Assembly: GCF_009729075.1 (NCBI RefSeq)
Contig: NZ_VTGY01000033.1
Location: 62,001-126,000, forward strand
DNA from: Mycolicibacterium sp. CBMA 226
Lineage (GTDB): Bacteria; Actinomycetota; Actinomycetes; Mycobacteriales; Mycobacteriaceae
Direction: 5' to 3'
DNA: 64,000 bases
A model generated the notes under the pieces. The model searched no databases. It worked only from the letters and a program-made list of their open reading frames with translations, and was not told the origin of the DNA. The position numbers and the translations under genes were made by a program. Shown piece after piece: positions 53,459 through 62,408 of this stretch (its first letter is position 1; each line of letters opens with the position of its first letter).

Positions 53459-55680
53459 CCCGCCGCAGAGATTTCGACGGGGATCCCGTTCAGGACCGCG
53501 GTGCCCGACAAACGGTCCAGGTGGGTGCCGTCGTTGAGCTGGTTGACGTTGACGCCCGGGTGGCTGCTCGCGAGCTGCTGACCGGTGCCGCCACGGTTGT
53601 GGCCCCAACCGTGTGGCAGCGACACCACGCCGCGCCGCATCACGTCCGTCACCTCGATGGGGGCCAGCAGTTCACCGCCCGGGCCCTTGATGACGGCGAC
53701 GTCGGTGAGGCCCAGGTCGGCGGCGTCGTCGGGATGAATCTGCAGGGTGCACCGGTTGGAGCCACCCGACAGCGCGGGCAGGTTGTGCATCCAGCTGTTG
53801 TTGGAGCGCAGGTGGCGCCGGCCGATGAGCAGGAAGCCGCCGGCCGAACGGCTCAGCGCCTCGCGCAGCCGTGCCACGTCGGCGACGATGGGCTCGGGTG
53901 CGAGTTCGATTCGCCCGCTTGGGGTTCGGAGCACCTCGGGAATCCGCGGCCGCATCGCCCCCAGGTCGATACCGTGCGGATGGGCCTTGAGCTTTTCGAG
54001 CGTCAGCCCGTCGGGCTTGGCGCCGAACGCGTCACCGTACGGCCCGAGGCGCAGCATCATGTCGAGCCGGCGTTCATAGCCCGGGCCCGTGGGCAGCATG
54101 GCGGTCAGTTCGTCGACGTCGCGTCCGGCGACCGGCGAATCGGGGTCCTGCGTCTCCTTGGCCAGCGTCGTGGCGATCACCTGCGCGTCGACCAGAGCGG
54201 GATCCGCTTGCGCCCCGATGCCGTACAGCACCAGCGCGATGCGGGACAGAATCTCGGCCTCGTCGGGCCGGTTGTCGAGCGGCAGCACCGGCGGTGAGTA
54301 GCGCACGTTGTTGCGCACCGCGAGGTTGTTCAGCAGCACGTCGAAGTGCGGGCTCTGCGCGGGCGGGGGCGGCGGCAGGATGACGTCGGCGTGCCGCGTG
54401 GTCTCGTTGAGATACGGGTCGACGGACAGCATGAATTCGACGCTGTCCAAAGCCTTGTCGAGGCGGTCACCGTCCGGCGCCGACAGCACCGGGTTACCGG
54501 CGATGGTGATCATCGCCTTGATCTGTCCGTCGCCCGCGGTGTCGATCTCCTCGGCGAGCGCGGCGGCCGGCAACTCGGACATCACCTCGGGGTAGCCGGA
54601 AACCCGACTGGTCCACCGCCCGGTCCGGAACCCGCGGCCGGGCTGCCCGGCTTTTCGAGGCCGCGGCGCCGGAACGGCCGCTCCCAGCGGGAACATCACG
54701 CCGCCGGGCCGGTCCAGATTGCCGGTGAGAACGTTGATCACGTCGACAAGCCAGCTGCCGATCGTGCCGAATTCGACTGTGGAGGTACCGATCCGGCCGT
54801 ACACGGCCGCCGTCGGAGCCGCCGCGAGCTCGCGGGCCAGTTCGCGGATCTCGTCGGCCCCCACGCCGCAGGCCTGCTCGACGGCTTCCGGTGCGAAGTC
54901 GGCGGCCAGCGCCCGGACCTCGTCGACACCGATGATGTGCTCGGCGTTTCCGCCGAGGTCGACCAGACCTTCTTCGAACAACACGTGTACGACGGCGAGC
55001 AGCAGCGCCGCGTCGGTCCCCGGGCGCGGAGCCAGGTGACGGTCGGCGAGCTTGGCGGTCTGCGTGCGGGCCGGGTCGATGACGACAAGCTTGCCGCCGC
55101 GCTTCTTCAGCGCCCGGAGCTTGCCGGGGAAGTCGGCGGCGGTGGTGACGCTGCCGTTGGACACCAGCGGATTGGCGCCGATGATCACCAGGTGGTCGGT
55201 GTGGTCGAGGTCGGGCACGGTGAACGCACCCGGGCTGCCGAACATCAGGCCCAGCGCAACGTGTTTGGGCATCTGGTCGAGGGTGCTGGCGCTGAACACC
55301 TGGCGGGTGCCCAGGGCCTTGAGGACCAGCGGGGCATAGAGGGCGCCCGCAATGGTGTGTGCGTTGGGGTTTCCGAGGTACACCCCGACCGACGCCCCAC
55401 CGTGCGCGGCGATGACGGCGCCGAGCCGTTCGGCGACGACGGCGTAGGCCTCGTCCCACGTCGCCTCGGTCAGCACGCCGTCGCGGCGCACGAGCGGACG
55501 GACGAGGCGGTCGGGGTCGTTGTCGAGCTCGCCGAAGCTGGCGCCCTTGGGGCAGATGAAGCCCGCGCTGAAGACGTCGTCGTGGTCACCCCGCGCGCCG
55601 GTCACCCGACCGTCGTCGATCGTGAGGGTCAGGCCGCAGGTGGCTTCACAGAAGGGGCAGATCCGGAGAGCGGTAGGCAT
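53455..55680 (-). CDS. Molybdopterin-dependent oxidoreductase (formate dehydrogenase/nitrate reductase-like)
   Basis: 741 residues. The N-terminal 4Fe-4S ligands are C8, C11, C15 and C43 (CPFCEATC ... FICPKG). The Mo-bis-MGD fold follows, ending in the C-terminal dinucleotide-binding domain (LQIHPDDAADLGL, VSLPHGWGHNRGG). At the Mo-ligand position, aligned by eye with FdhF-type enzymes (SRLCHSP), this protein reads STLDQMP, so Asp135 may replace Cys or SeCys. Substrate unknown. It begins 19 bp after hpt ends, so it may be co-transcribed with hpt. No partner electron-transfer gene is adjacent. Confidence 0.85.
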   Translation of the reverse strand: MPTALRICPFCEATCGLTLTIDDGRVTGARGDHDDVFSAGFICPKGASFGELDNDPDRLVRPLVRRDGVLTEATWDEAYAVVAERLGAVIAAHGGASVGVYLGNPNAHTIAGALYAPLVLKALGTRQVFSASTLDQMPKHVALGLMFGSPGAFTVPDLDHTDHLVIIGANPLVSNGSVTTAADFPGKLRALKKRGGKLVVIDPARTQTAKLADRHLAPRPGTDAALLLAVVHVLFEEGLVDLGGNAEHIIGVDEVRALAADFAPEAVEQACGVGADEIRELARELAAAPTAAVYGRIGTSTVEFGTIGSWLVDVINVLTGNLDRPGGVMFPLGAAVPAPRPRKAGQPGRGFRTGRWTSRVSGYPEVMSELPAAALAEEIDTAGDGQIKAMITIAGNPVLSAPDGDRLDKALDSVEFMLSVDPYLNETTRHADVILPPPPPAQSPHFDVLLNNLAVRNNVRYSPPVLPLDNRPDEAEILSRIALVLYGIGAQADPALVDAQVIATTLAKETQDPDSPVAGRDVDELTAMLPTGPGYERRLDMMLRLGPYGDAFGAKPDGLTLEKLKAHPHGIDLGAMRPRIPEVLRTPSGRIELAPEPIVADVARLREALSRSAGGFLLIGRRHLRSNNSWMHNLPALSGGSNRCTLQIHPDDAADLGLTDVAVIKGPGGELLAPIEVTDVMRRGVVSLPHGWGHNRGGTGQQLASSHPGVNVNQLNDGTHLDRLSGTAVLNGIPVEISAAG

Positions 55681-55699
55681 GCCTGCGATTCTGCGCTCA

Positions 55700-56263
55700 C
55701 TAGCGCTGTTCGTACACCTTCGGATCGAGCGTGCCGATGTAGGGCAGGTCGCGGTAGCGCTCGTCGTAGTCCAGGCCGTAGCCGACGACGAACTCGTCGG
55801 GGATGTCGAACCCGATGTGGGCAACGTCGATGTCGGCGCGCATGGCGTCCGGCTTACGCAGCAGCGTGCACACCCGCAGCGTGCGCGGGCCCCGGGTCGC
55901 CAGGTTGCGCAGCAACCAGGACAGGGTGAGACCGGAGTCGATGATGTCCTCGACGATCAGGACGTCGCGGCCGCTGATATCGCGGTCGAGGTCCTTGAGG
56001 ATGCGCACCACACCCGACGACGAGGTCGACGACCCGTACGAGCTGACGGCCATGAACTCCAGCTGGGTTGGCAGCGGGATCGCGCGGGCCAGGTCGGTGA
56101 CGAACATGACCGCACCCTTGAGCACCGTGATCAGCAGCAGATCCTGGTCGCCGGAGTCGGCGCGGTAGTCCTCGGCGATGAGCGCGGCCATCTCGGCGAT
56201 GCGCGCCTGAACCTGCTCCTGAGACAGGAGAACGGACTTGATGTCACCCGGATACAGCTCCAC
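55700..56263 (-). CDS. hpt: Hypoxanthine-guanine phosphoribosyltransferase
   Basis: 187 residues from the GTG at 56263. The PRPP-binding motif is VLIVEDIIDSGLTL, and LLLITVLKGAVMFVTDL and FVVGYGLDYDERYRDLPYIG are also present. It salvages hypoxanthine and guanine. The M. tuberculosis enzyme is longer at the N-terminus, so an upstream start overlapping tilS cannot be excluded. Confidence 0.93.
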   Translation of the reverse strand: MELYPGDIKSVLLSQEQVQARIAEMAALIAEDYRADSGDQDLLLITVLKGAVMFVTDLARAIPLPTQLEFMAVSSYGSSTSSSGVVRILKDLDRDISGRDVLIVEDIIDSGLTLSWLLRNLATRGPRTLRVCTLLRKPDAMRADIDVAHIGFDIPDEFVVGYGLDYDERYRDLPYIGTLDPKVYEQR

Positions 56264-56321
56264 GGCAACAGCGTGCCACGTCGCCTGGCCCAGTACCAAG
56301 ACCGTCCCGCTCGGCGGTTGC

Positions 56322-57296
56322 TCACACCGGCCGGGCGGCCACTGTGAGCAGCCCGGCGCGACGAGTGACCACGAGTCGCTGGTAACGCAGCGGGGAGCTG
56401 ACGGCAGCGCCGCCCTGCCCGCGCCAGTCACCGACGAGCGCGTCGACGGCGCGCAGCTGGACGTCGGTGAGCGCGGTCGCCCCGACGCTCAGCAGCCAGC
56501 CGCGGATCACCCGGCGGCGCAGCGCGGCGGGGAGGTCTTCAAGTCCGGCGACGGTCAGGCCGGCAGCGATGCCATGTACCGAGTCGGTGCGCAAGGCGGC
56601 CAGGTACCCGGCGGCCAGGGCGTCGAGCGCGTCGTTGTCCTCGCGCAACGCCGCGGCGGTGCGGGCCAGCGCGGGCGCGACGCCGCCGGCCAACACGTCC
56701 TCCAGCAGCGGCAGCACCTCGGCTCGCAGCCGGACCCGGGTGTATCTCGGGTCGGTGTTGTGCGGGTCCTGCCACGGCGTGAGGCCCAGCTCGGCGCAGG
56801 CGGCTTCGGTGTCGGCGCGGCGGACGTCGAGAAAAGGGCGTCCCCATGGCGGGTCCCAAACCCGCATGCCGGCAATGGATCTCGGGCCGGACCCCCGCCC
56901 CAGCCCGAGCAGCACCGTCTCGGCCTGATCGTCGAGGGTGTGCGCGAGCAGCACCGGCGCACCACCGCGAGCCGCGTCCAATGCGTCGTATCGCGCGGTG
57001 CGGGCCGCGGCTTCCGGACCGCCGTCGGTACCCACGCTGACGCAGATCACTTGCGCGTCAACGCAACCCAGTTGCCGGGACTGTGCCGCGGCGGCAGCCG
57101 CCACGTCGGCCGAACCGGTTTGCAGGCCGTGGTCGACGATCAGGGCGGTCGTCGGTTTGACGGCGGCGGCGACGGCGGTCAGCGCCAGCGAGTCCGCACC
57201 ACCCGAAAGCCCGACGCACCACCGGTCGGCCGGATGCCGGCGCGCGAACGCCATGACCGCAGGGCGCAGCCTGCTCAGAGCACTCGATCGATCCAT
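56322..57296 (-). CDS. tilS: tRNA(Ile)-lysidine synthase
   Basis: 324 residues. The PP-loop GLSGGADSLALT binds ATP. It modifies the tRNA-Ile anticodon C34 to lysidine so that it reads AUA. It overlaps the Rv3626c-like gene by 22 nt and precedes hpt, the common tilS-hpt order. Confidence 0.94.
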   Translation of the reverse strand: MDRSSALSRLRPAVMAFARRHPADRWCVGLSGGADSLALTAVAAAVKPTTALIVDHGLQTGSADVAAAAAAQSRQLGCVDAQVICVSVGTDGGPEAAARTARYDALDAARGGAPVLLAHTLDDQAETVLLGLGRGSGPRSIAGMRVWDPPWGRPFLDVRRADTEAACAELGLTPWQDPHNTDPRYTRVRLRAEVLPLLEDVLAGGVAPALARTAAALREDNDALDALAAGYLAALRTDSVHGIAAGLTVAGLEDLPAALRRRVIRGWLLSVGATALTDVQLRAVDALVGDWRGQGGAAVSSPLRYQRLVVTRRAGLLTVAARPV

Positions 57297-58324
57297 CGCC
57301 GCGGCTCGTCGATTTCGGTTGGCAGCGGCAGGGTTTCGGCATCGGTCCAGATCGCGTTGAACCGCTTCATCCCGACGGTCGACACCACCTCGTCGACGAA
57401 CTTCTTACCGCGGGTGTACTGCGCGATCTTGGCGTCGACCCCGAGCAGGGCGCGGAGGATCCGTTGCAACGGAGACTGTTTGCGGTGCCGGCGTTCGTCG
57501 AACCGGCTCCGGATGGTGGCGACCGACGGCACCACCGCCGGGCCGACGGCGTCCATCACATGGTCGGCATGCCCTTCCAGCAGCGTCCCCAGCACCAGCA
57601 GCTGATCGAGCGCACGCTGCTGCTCATCGGACTGCATGATTCGCATGATGCCCAGAATGCCTTGCGAATTCGCGTCGGTCTCGCCGTCACGCTGCGCCCG
57701 CACATACGCGGCCAGCCGGCCGGCGATGTCGCCGGTATCCAGACCGGAATCGTCGGTCAGCACGGCCAGCGCCTGCGACATGTGCTCGGTGAGCCACGGG
57801 TTCGCGCGGAACTGCACGCGGTGCGTCACCTCGTGCAGGCACACCCAGAGCCGGAAGTCAGCGGGGTCGACCATCAATTGCCGTTCGGCGGCAAGCACAT
57901 TCGGGGCGACCAGCAACAGCTCACCGCCGTTGGAGCCGAACGGGTCGTACTGCCCCAGGATGCCCGACGACACGAACGCCAGCACCGCACCCGTCTGCGC
58001 ACCGGTGACCCGGCCGGCCAGCATCGCGGCAACGCCTGTGGGCCTTGCGGTTTCGCCGCCGGTCATCACCCGCATGGATTCGGTGGCGGCGCGCACCCAG
58101 TCCTGCCTGTCGACGACGCGGGCCTCGGGGACCTCCGCGCCCTCGTTGAGCAACGTCACCTCACGCACCGGGAGCTCGGCCCGGCGGGCTGATTCGGCGA
58201 GCTGCTCGCACACCTGGTTGCGGGTGTAGTCCGTGGTCTCCGGTTCGGGGCGGGTCAGCTTGGCCCCGACCGTGGCGGCGAAGCCCCAGTCGACGGCGCG
58301 ACCGACGGTCGGCTTCCGGCTCAC
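57275..58324 (-). CDS. Zinc-dependent metalloprotease-like protein (DUF2342, Rv3626c-like)
   Basis: 349 residues. A putative HExxH motif, LHEVTHRVQF, and a downstream EGHADHVMD are the likely zinc ligands. The family was annotated as F420-biosynthesis associated by co-occurrence, but the function is unknown. GTG start at 58324 overlaps the dacB stop by 4 nt (GTGA), so it is the second gene of dacB-DUF2342-tilS-hpt. Confidence 0.87.
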   Translation of the reverse strand: MSRKPTVGRAVDWGFAATVGAKLTRPEPETTDYTRNQVCEQLAESARRAELPVREVTLLNEGAEVPEARVVDRQDWVRAATESMRVMTGGETARPTGVAAMLAGRVTGAQTGAVLAFVSSGILGQYDPFGSNGGELLLVAPNVLAAERQLMVDPADFRLWVCLHEVTHRVQFRANPWLTEHMSQALAVLTDDSGLDTGDIAGRLAAYVRAQRDGETDANSQGILGIMRIMQSDEQQRALDQLLVLGTLLEGHADHVMDAVGPAVVPSVATIRSRFDERRHRKQSPLQRILRALLGVDAKIAQYTRGKKFVDEVVSTVGMKRFNAIWTDAETLPLPTEIDEPRRWIDRVL

Positions 58325-59691
58325 GAGCCGCACCCGCAGGACCGGAACGCCGCAGCCAGGGCGTCCAGCGCGGTACGTCCCTCCGGGCCGGCGTTGTTCG
58401 AGATGAGCGCGAAGGTCAGGACCCGTCCGCTCTGATCGGTGACGATGCCCGCCAGCGCGTTGGTACCGGTGAGCGAGCCGGTCTTGGCTCGCAGGTATCC
58501 GGCGGACGGGGTGTCGGCGTAGCGGTTCCACAGTGTGCCGCTGCCGCCGGCGATCGGCAGCACGTCGAGCAGCGGGCGCAGCCGGGGTTCGCTGTTGCCC
58601 GCGGCGGCGTTGACGACGTCGTCGAGGACCGTCGCGGTGAGCCGGTCGTTGACCGACAGGCCGCTGGCGTCGAACAGCGTCGCACCCGAGGTGGCCAGTC
58701 CGGCTTTCGACAACTGACCGAGGACGGCGCGGACCCCGCCGTCGAAACTCTGCGGCTGGTTCACCGCGGCGGCAACCTCGCGACCGATCGACTCGGCCAT
58801 CACGTTGTCGGAGGCGCCCATCATCTCGCGCAGGCGCTCGAGGAGCGGCGGCGACTGCACCGCCGCGATCTGCTGACCACCGGCGGGTGTGGTGCGGACC
58901 GTCACGTTGGCGGGGTCGACCCGCAGCGCCGCCGCCAGCGCCCGGCCGGCATCGAGGGCCGGGGTCGTGGAGCGCCTGGATTCCACCGTGGTCGGCTGCA
59001 CACGACCGGCGTCGACCATCACCGACTGGATGGGCGCCCAGTCGCCGCCCTCGATGTCGGCGACGTCCCAGCCCGGCGCCATCGTCGGGCCGGAGTAGAG
59101 GCTGATGTCGACCTGAACGGCCCGGGGCGTGACGCCCGCCTTGCGGACCTGGTCGGCCAGGTCGGAGATCCGGGCCGCATCGCCGTACCAGGTGTCGGTG
59201 CCGGGCGGCGCGGCGGACAGCGTCGGGTCTCCGCCGCCCTTGAGCACCACGACGCCCGGGGTGTCACCGGACAGGACAGTGGTGGTCAGCCGGGCATTGC
59301 GGTCGAGAGTCAACAGGGCCGCGGCCGCCGTCAGCGTCTTGTTGGTGGACGCGGGCTGCAGCGGGAGGTTCTCACCCAGTGCCCACAGCTGGGTGCCGGT
59401 GATGGCGTCGGTGATGCGGCCGCCGAGCGCGCCGAGATTCGGATTGGCGGCCAGCGGTGCCAGCACGGCGGCCAGCTGCGCGGGCACCGGCTCCGCGGCG
59501 GCGTCGGACACCGGCTGAACCCCGGGCCGGGGCGAGACGAGGGCAGGTTGCGGCTTGACGGTCGCCCCGGCGGCCGGCACGGCGTCGTGCCGCGTCAACA
59601 CCGCGGCCGCTGCCACGAGCGCGGCAACCAGCACCAGAACTGCCACACCGATCACCACATGGGTCGATCGGCGCCACCGGGTGGGCCGCAT
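58321..59691 (-). CDS. dacB: D-alanyl-D-alanine carboxypeptidase/endopeptidase (PBP4 family)
   Basis: 456 residues. An N-terminal membrane anchor or signal (about 12-34) precedes the penicillin-binding domain with STNK (SxxK), SDN and KTG motifs, all present in order. It trims peptidoglycan peptides outside the membrane. Orthologue of Rv3627c by position. The ATG at 59691 is 89 bp from divergent ppa. Confidence 0.92.
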   Translation of the reverse strand: MRPTRWRRSTHVVIGVAVLVLVAALVAAAAVLTRHDAVPAAGATVKPQPALVSPRPGVQPVSDAAAEPVPAQLAAVLAPLAANPNLGALGGRITDAITGTQLWALGENLPLQPASTNKTLTAAAALLTLDRNARLTTTVLSGDTPGVVVLKGGGDPTLSAAPPGTDTWYGDAARISDLADQVRKAGVTPRAVQVDISLYSGPTMAPGWDVADIEGGDWAPIQSVMVDAGRVQPTTVESRRSTTPALDAGRALAAALRVDPANVTVRTTPAGGQQIAAVQSPPLLERLREMMGASDNVMAESIGREVAAAVNQPQSFDGGVRAVLGQLSKAGLATSGATLFDASGLSVNDRLTATVLDDVVNAAAGNSEPRLRPLLDVLPIAGGSGTLWNRYADTPSAGYLRAKTGSLTGTNALAGIVTDQSGRVLTFALISNNAGPEGRTALDALAAAFRSCGCGS

Positions 59692-59780
59692 GTTGCTCCT
59701 GAACTCGTACGGGTCACTGAGCAGGGTATCGCTCGTCTAAGGTGTACCCGGTTATCAGCACAGAGCTAAGGAGCCTCCCG

Positions 59781-60269
59781 GTGGAGCACGAAGTCGTCAT
59801 CGAGATCCCCAAGGGTTCGCGGAACAAGTACGAAGTGGACCACGAGACCGGACGAGTGAAGCTCGACCGCTACCTGTTCACCCCCATGGGCTACCCCACC
59901 GACTACGGGTTCTTCGAGAACACCCTCGGCGAGGACGGCGACCCGCTGGACGCGCTGGTACTGCTGACCGAGTCGGTCTTCCCGGGCTGCATCGTCGACG
60001 CCCGACCGGTCGCCATGTTCAAGATGACCGACGAGGCCGGCGGCGACGACAAGCTGCTGTGTGTGCCCGCCGGTGACCCGCGCTGGGACCACATCCAGGA
60101 CGTCAGCGACATCTCGCAGTTCGAACTCGACGCCATCAAGCACTTCTTCGTCCACTACAAGGACCTGGAGCCGGGCAAGTTCGTCAAGGCCGCCGACTGG
60201 GTGGGCCGCAAAGAGGCCGAAGAAGAGCTGGCCCGCTCGATCGCCCGGTTCGAAGAGCAAGAGCACTAG
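59781..60269 (+). CDS. ppa: Inorganic pyrophosphatase
   Basis: 162 residues, the same length as Rv3628. Metal- and PPi-binding motifs are EIPKGSRNKYEVDHETG, PTDYGF and DGDPLDALVL. It hydrolyses pyrophosphate from biosynthesis. The GTG at 59781 has AAGGAG 7 nt upstream; the longer frame from 59742 is less likely. TAAGGT at 59738-59743 could be its -10. Confidence 0.96.
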   Translation: MEHEVVIEIPKGSRNKYEVDHETGRVKLDRYLFTPMGYPTDYGFFENTLGEDGDPLDALVLLTESVFPGCIVDARPVAMFKMTDEAGGDDKLLCVPAGDPRWDHIQDVSDISQFELDAIKHFFVHYKDLEPGKFVKAADWVGRKEAEEELARSIARFEEQEH

Positions 60270-60287
60270 TCTTTCGCTTTCGTCGGT

Positions 60288-60326
60288 CCTGACCCGCCGT
60301 ATCCTGGAGTCCAGCGGCGGGTCAGG
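60288..60326 (+). terminator. Terminator after ppa
   Basis: A 12-bp perfect stem (CCTGACCCGCCG at 60288-60299 with 60315-60326) lies 18 bp after the ppa stop, before the next gene. Confidence 0.75.
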
Positions 60327-60335
60327 AATTCGGCG

Positions 60336-61739
60336 ATGGAATGGTTCACAGCACCCGAATACTGGTTCAGCCGGCTGGTGCTGGAGCGCGGCATCGCCGG
60401 CGTCTATCTGATTGCATTCGTCTGCGCCGCAAGACAATTCCGGGCCCTGCTCGGCGTACACGGCATGTTGCCGATTCCGCGGTATCTGTCTGAGGTCCCG
60501 TTCCTGGAGGCACCCAGCCTCTTCCATTGGCACTATTCCGACAGGTTTTTCGCCGCCGTCGCGTGGCTGGGTGCCGCGCTGAGTGCTGCGCTGGTCGCGG
60601 GCGCCGGCGATCTCGTACCGCTGTGGGCAGTGATGCTCAGCTGGCTGCTGCTGTGGGTCCTGTACTTGTCGATCGTCAACGTCGGACAGCGGTGGTACGC
60701 CTTCGGCTGGGAATCACTCCTGCTGGAGGCCGGATTCCTCGCGGTGTTCCTCGGCAACGACTCTGTTGCGCCGCCGGTGCTGGTGATCTGGCTGGCGCGG
60801 TGGCTGGTGTTCCGCACCGAGTTCGGAGCCGGGCTCATCAAGCTGCGCGGTGACCGGTGCTGGCGCGACCTGACCTGCCTCTACTACCACCACGAGACCC
60901 AGCCCATGCCGGGTCCGCTGAGCTGGTTCTTCCATCACCTGCCCAAGCCGCTGCACCGCGTCGAGGTGGCGGTCAACCATTTCACCCAGCTCGTGGTTCC
61001 GTTCGGGTTGTTCGCGCCGCAGCCCGTGGCCACTGGCGCGGGCGTGATCGTGGTGGTCACCCAGCTCTGGCTGGTGATATCCGGCAACTACGCGTGGCTG
61101 AATTGGCTGACGATGGTGCTGGCGTTCAGTGCGGTAGTGGGGCCGATGCCCATGACCGCCTTGGCCGCACCGCCGACATGGTTCGTGGTGCTCGTCATCG
61201 CGTTCAGTGTCCTGGTCGTGGTGCTGAGCTACTGGCCGGTGCGGAATCTGCTGTCGCCGCGGCAACGCATGAACGCATCGTTCGACCCACTGCACCTCGT
61301 GAACACGTACGGCGCCTTCGGCTCGATCGGCCGCATCCGCCGCGAGGTGGTGATCGAGGGCACCTCCGACCCTGAAATCACCGACGAAACCGTTTGGCGG
61401 GAATACGAATTCAAGGGCAAGCCGGGCGCTGTCGGCCGGCTGCCGCGGCAGTGGGCGCCCTATCATCTGCGTCTCGACTGGCTGATGTGGTTCGCCGCCA
61501 TCTCACCGGCCTACGGCCGCCAGTGGTTCGTCGGGCTCCTGGAGCGCCTGCTGCGGGGCGACGCCGCGACGCTGAAGCTGCTGCGCCACAACCCATTTCC
61601 CGATTCGCCGCCACGCTATGTCCGGGGTCGACTCTTCCGCTACCGCTACACCACTGCGCGCGAACTGCGGCAGGACCACGAGTGGTGGCACCGCACCGCC
61701 GAAGGCGAGTTCTTCCCGCCGGTCACCTTGCCGGACTAG
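60336..61739 (+). CDS. Lipase maturation factor family membrane protein
   Basis: 467 residues. Five to eight membrane segments over about 15-310 are followed by a soluble C-terminal domain (LRLDWLMWFAAISPAYGRQWFVGLLERLL). Family motifs are YFHWHYSDR-like SLFHWHYSDR, WESLLLEAGF, RTEFGAGLIKLRGDRCWRDLTCLYYHHETQPMP (in part) and HFTQLVVPFGLF. In animals LMF1 helps lipases fold; the bacterial role is unknown. It is not part of the H37Rv Rv3579-Rv3628 block. Confidence 0.87.
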   Translation: MEWFTAPEYWFSRLVLERGIAGVYLIAFVCAARQFRALLGVHGMLPIPRYLSEVPFLEAPSLFHWHYSDRFFAAVAWLGAALSAALVAGAGDLVPLWAVMLSWLLLWVLYLSIVNVGQRWYAFGWESLLLEAGFLAVFLGNDSVAPPVLVIWLARWLVFRTEFGAGLIKLRGDRCWRDLTCLYYHHETQPMPGPLSWFFHHLPKPLHRVEVAVNHFTQLVVPFGLFAPQPVATGAGVIVVVTQLWLVISGNYAWLNWLTMVLAFSAVVGPMPMTALAAPPTWFVVLVIAFSVLVVVLSYWPVRNLLSPRQRMNASFDPLHLVNTYGAFGSIGRIRREVVIEGTSDPEITDETVWREYEFKGKPGAVGRLPRQWAPYHLRLDWLMWFAAISPAYGRQWFVGLLERLLRGDAATLKLLRHNPFPDSPPRYVRGRLFRYRYTTARELRQDHEWWHRTAEGEFFPPVTLPD

Positions 61740-62329
61740 CGCGCCGCTTCGATACGGCCGGCCAGCATCGCGGTCCAGTCCGCGATGTACTCCTCATCCG
61801 GGGTGTCCACCTGCGGAGCGTGAAAGACGACGCACGCGGCCTGCTTACCCAGCAGCGCGTTGACCCCGACCACGGCGATCCGTCTCGCCTCAGTCGGATC
61901 GAGACCGGGCGCGCAACCGCCGATCCAGTCGGTCAGTTCGTTGTACAGGCCGTCGACCAGGGCGGCGTAGGCGGCTGTGAGCCGATCCGATTGATCCGCC
62001 GGTGTGCGAGCCGCGACCTGCAGGAACTGGCTTTCCTGATTCAGCACACGCAGCACGTACCGCCCGAGCAGCGTGAGTTCTGTCCGCAGCTCCCCCTCGC
62101 CGGCGAACAGTGCGCTGATGTCGTGCATCGCCCGGCGCCGGTCCAGCTGTCGGTCGATCCCCGCCGCGAGGACGGCTTCCTTGGTCTTGAAGTGGTTGTA
62201 CAGCGCCCCGCAGCCGGGCACCAGGCCGGCCGCCTTCTCGATCTGCGTGATGCTGGTGGCTTTGTAGCCCTGCTCACCAAACAGCCGCATGGCCTCGGTG
62301 ACCAGCCGTTCCTTCGTCGAGGTTTCCAC
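61736..62329 (-). CDS. TetR family transcriptional regulator
   Basis: 197 residues. An N-terminal helix-turn-helix (ERLVTEAMRLFGEQGYKATSI, then GALYNHFKTKEAVL) and a C-terminal ligand domain. GTG start at 62329 with GGGAG upstream. It is divergent from the ABC1 kinase and probably controls it and the P450. The intergenic region (62330-62408) is AT-rich with GGTCATATA/GGTCACCATA repeats that could be operators. Its stop overlaps the convergent gene's stop by 4 bp (CTAG). Confidence 0.85.
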   Translation of the reverse strand: METSTKERLVTEAMRLFGEQGYKATSITQIEKAAGLVPGCGALYNHFKTKEAVLAAGIDRQLDRRRAMHDISALFAGEGELRTELTLLGRYVLRVLNQESQFLQVAARTPADQSDRLTAAYAALVDGLYNELTDWIGGCAPGLDPTEARRIAVVGVNALLGKQAACVVFHAPQVDTPDEEYIADWTAMLAGRIEAAR

Positions 62330-62408
62330 TGTTGACTCCCACCATTGACCGCATATAAGAAGGGTCATATATTTCGTACTAGGTCACCATACAACGCTGG
62401 GAGGCGCA
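62330..62408. promoter_or_regulatory. Divergent TetR/ABC1 promoter region
   Basis: 79 bp without a gene. It is AT-rich around 62352-62375 (GCATATAAG, GGTCATATATTTC), carries a repeated GGTCA, and has GGGAGG 5 nt before the ABC1 start. A TetR operator is likely here but I see no clean palindrome. Confidence 0.4.

Noticed and set aside
54346..55929. 527-codon plus-strand frame opposite the molybdopterin oxidoreductase and hpt
   Set aside because: Antisense shadow of two recognised genes.
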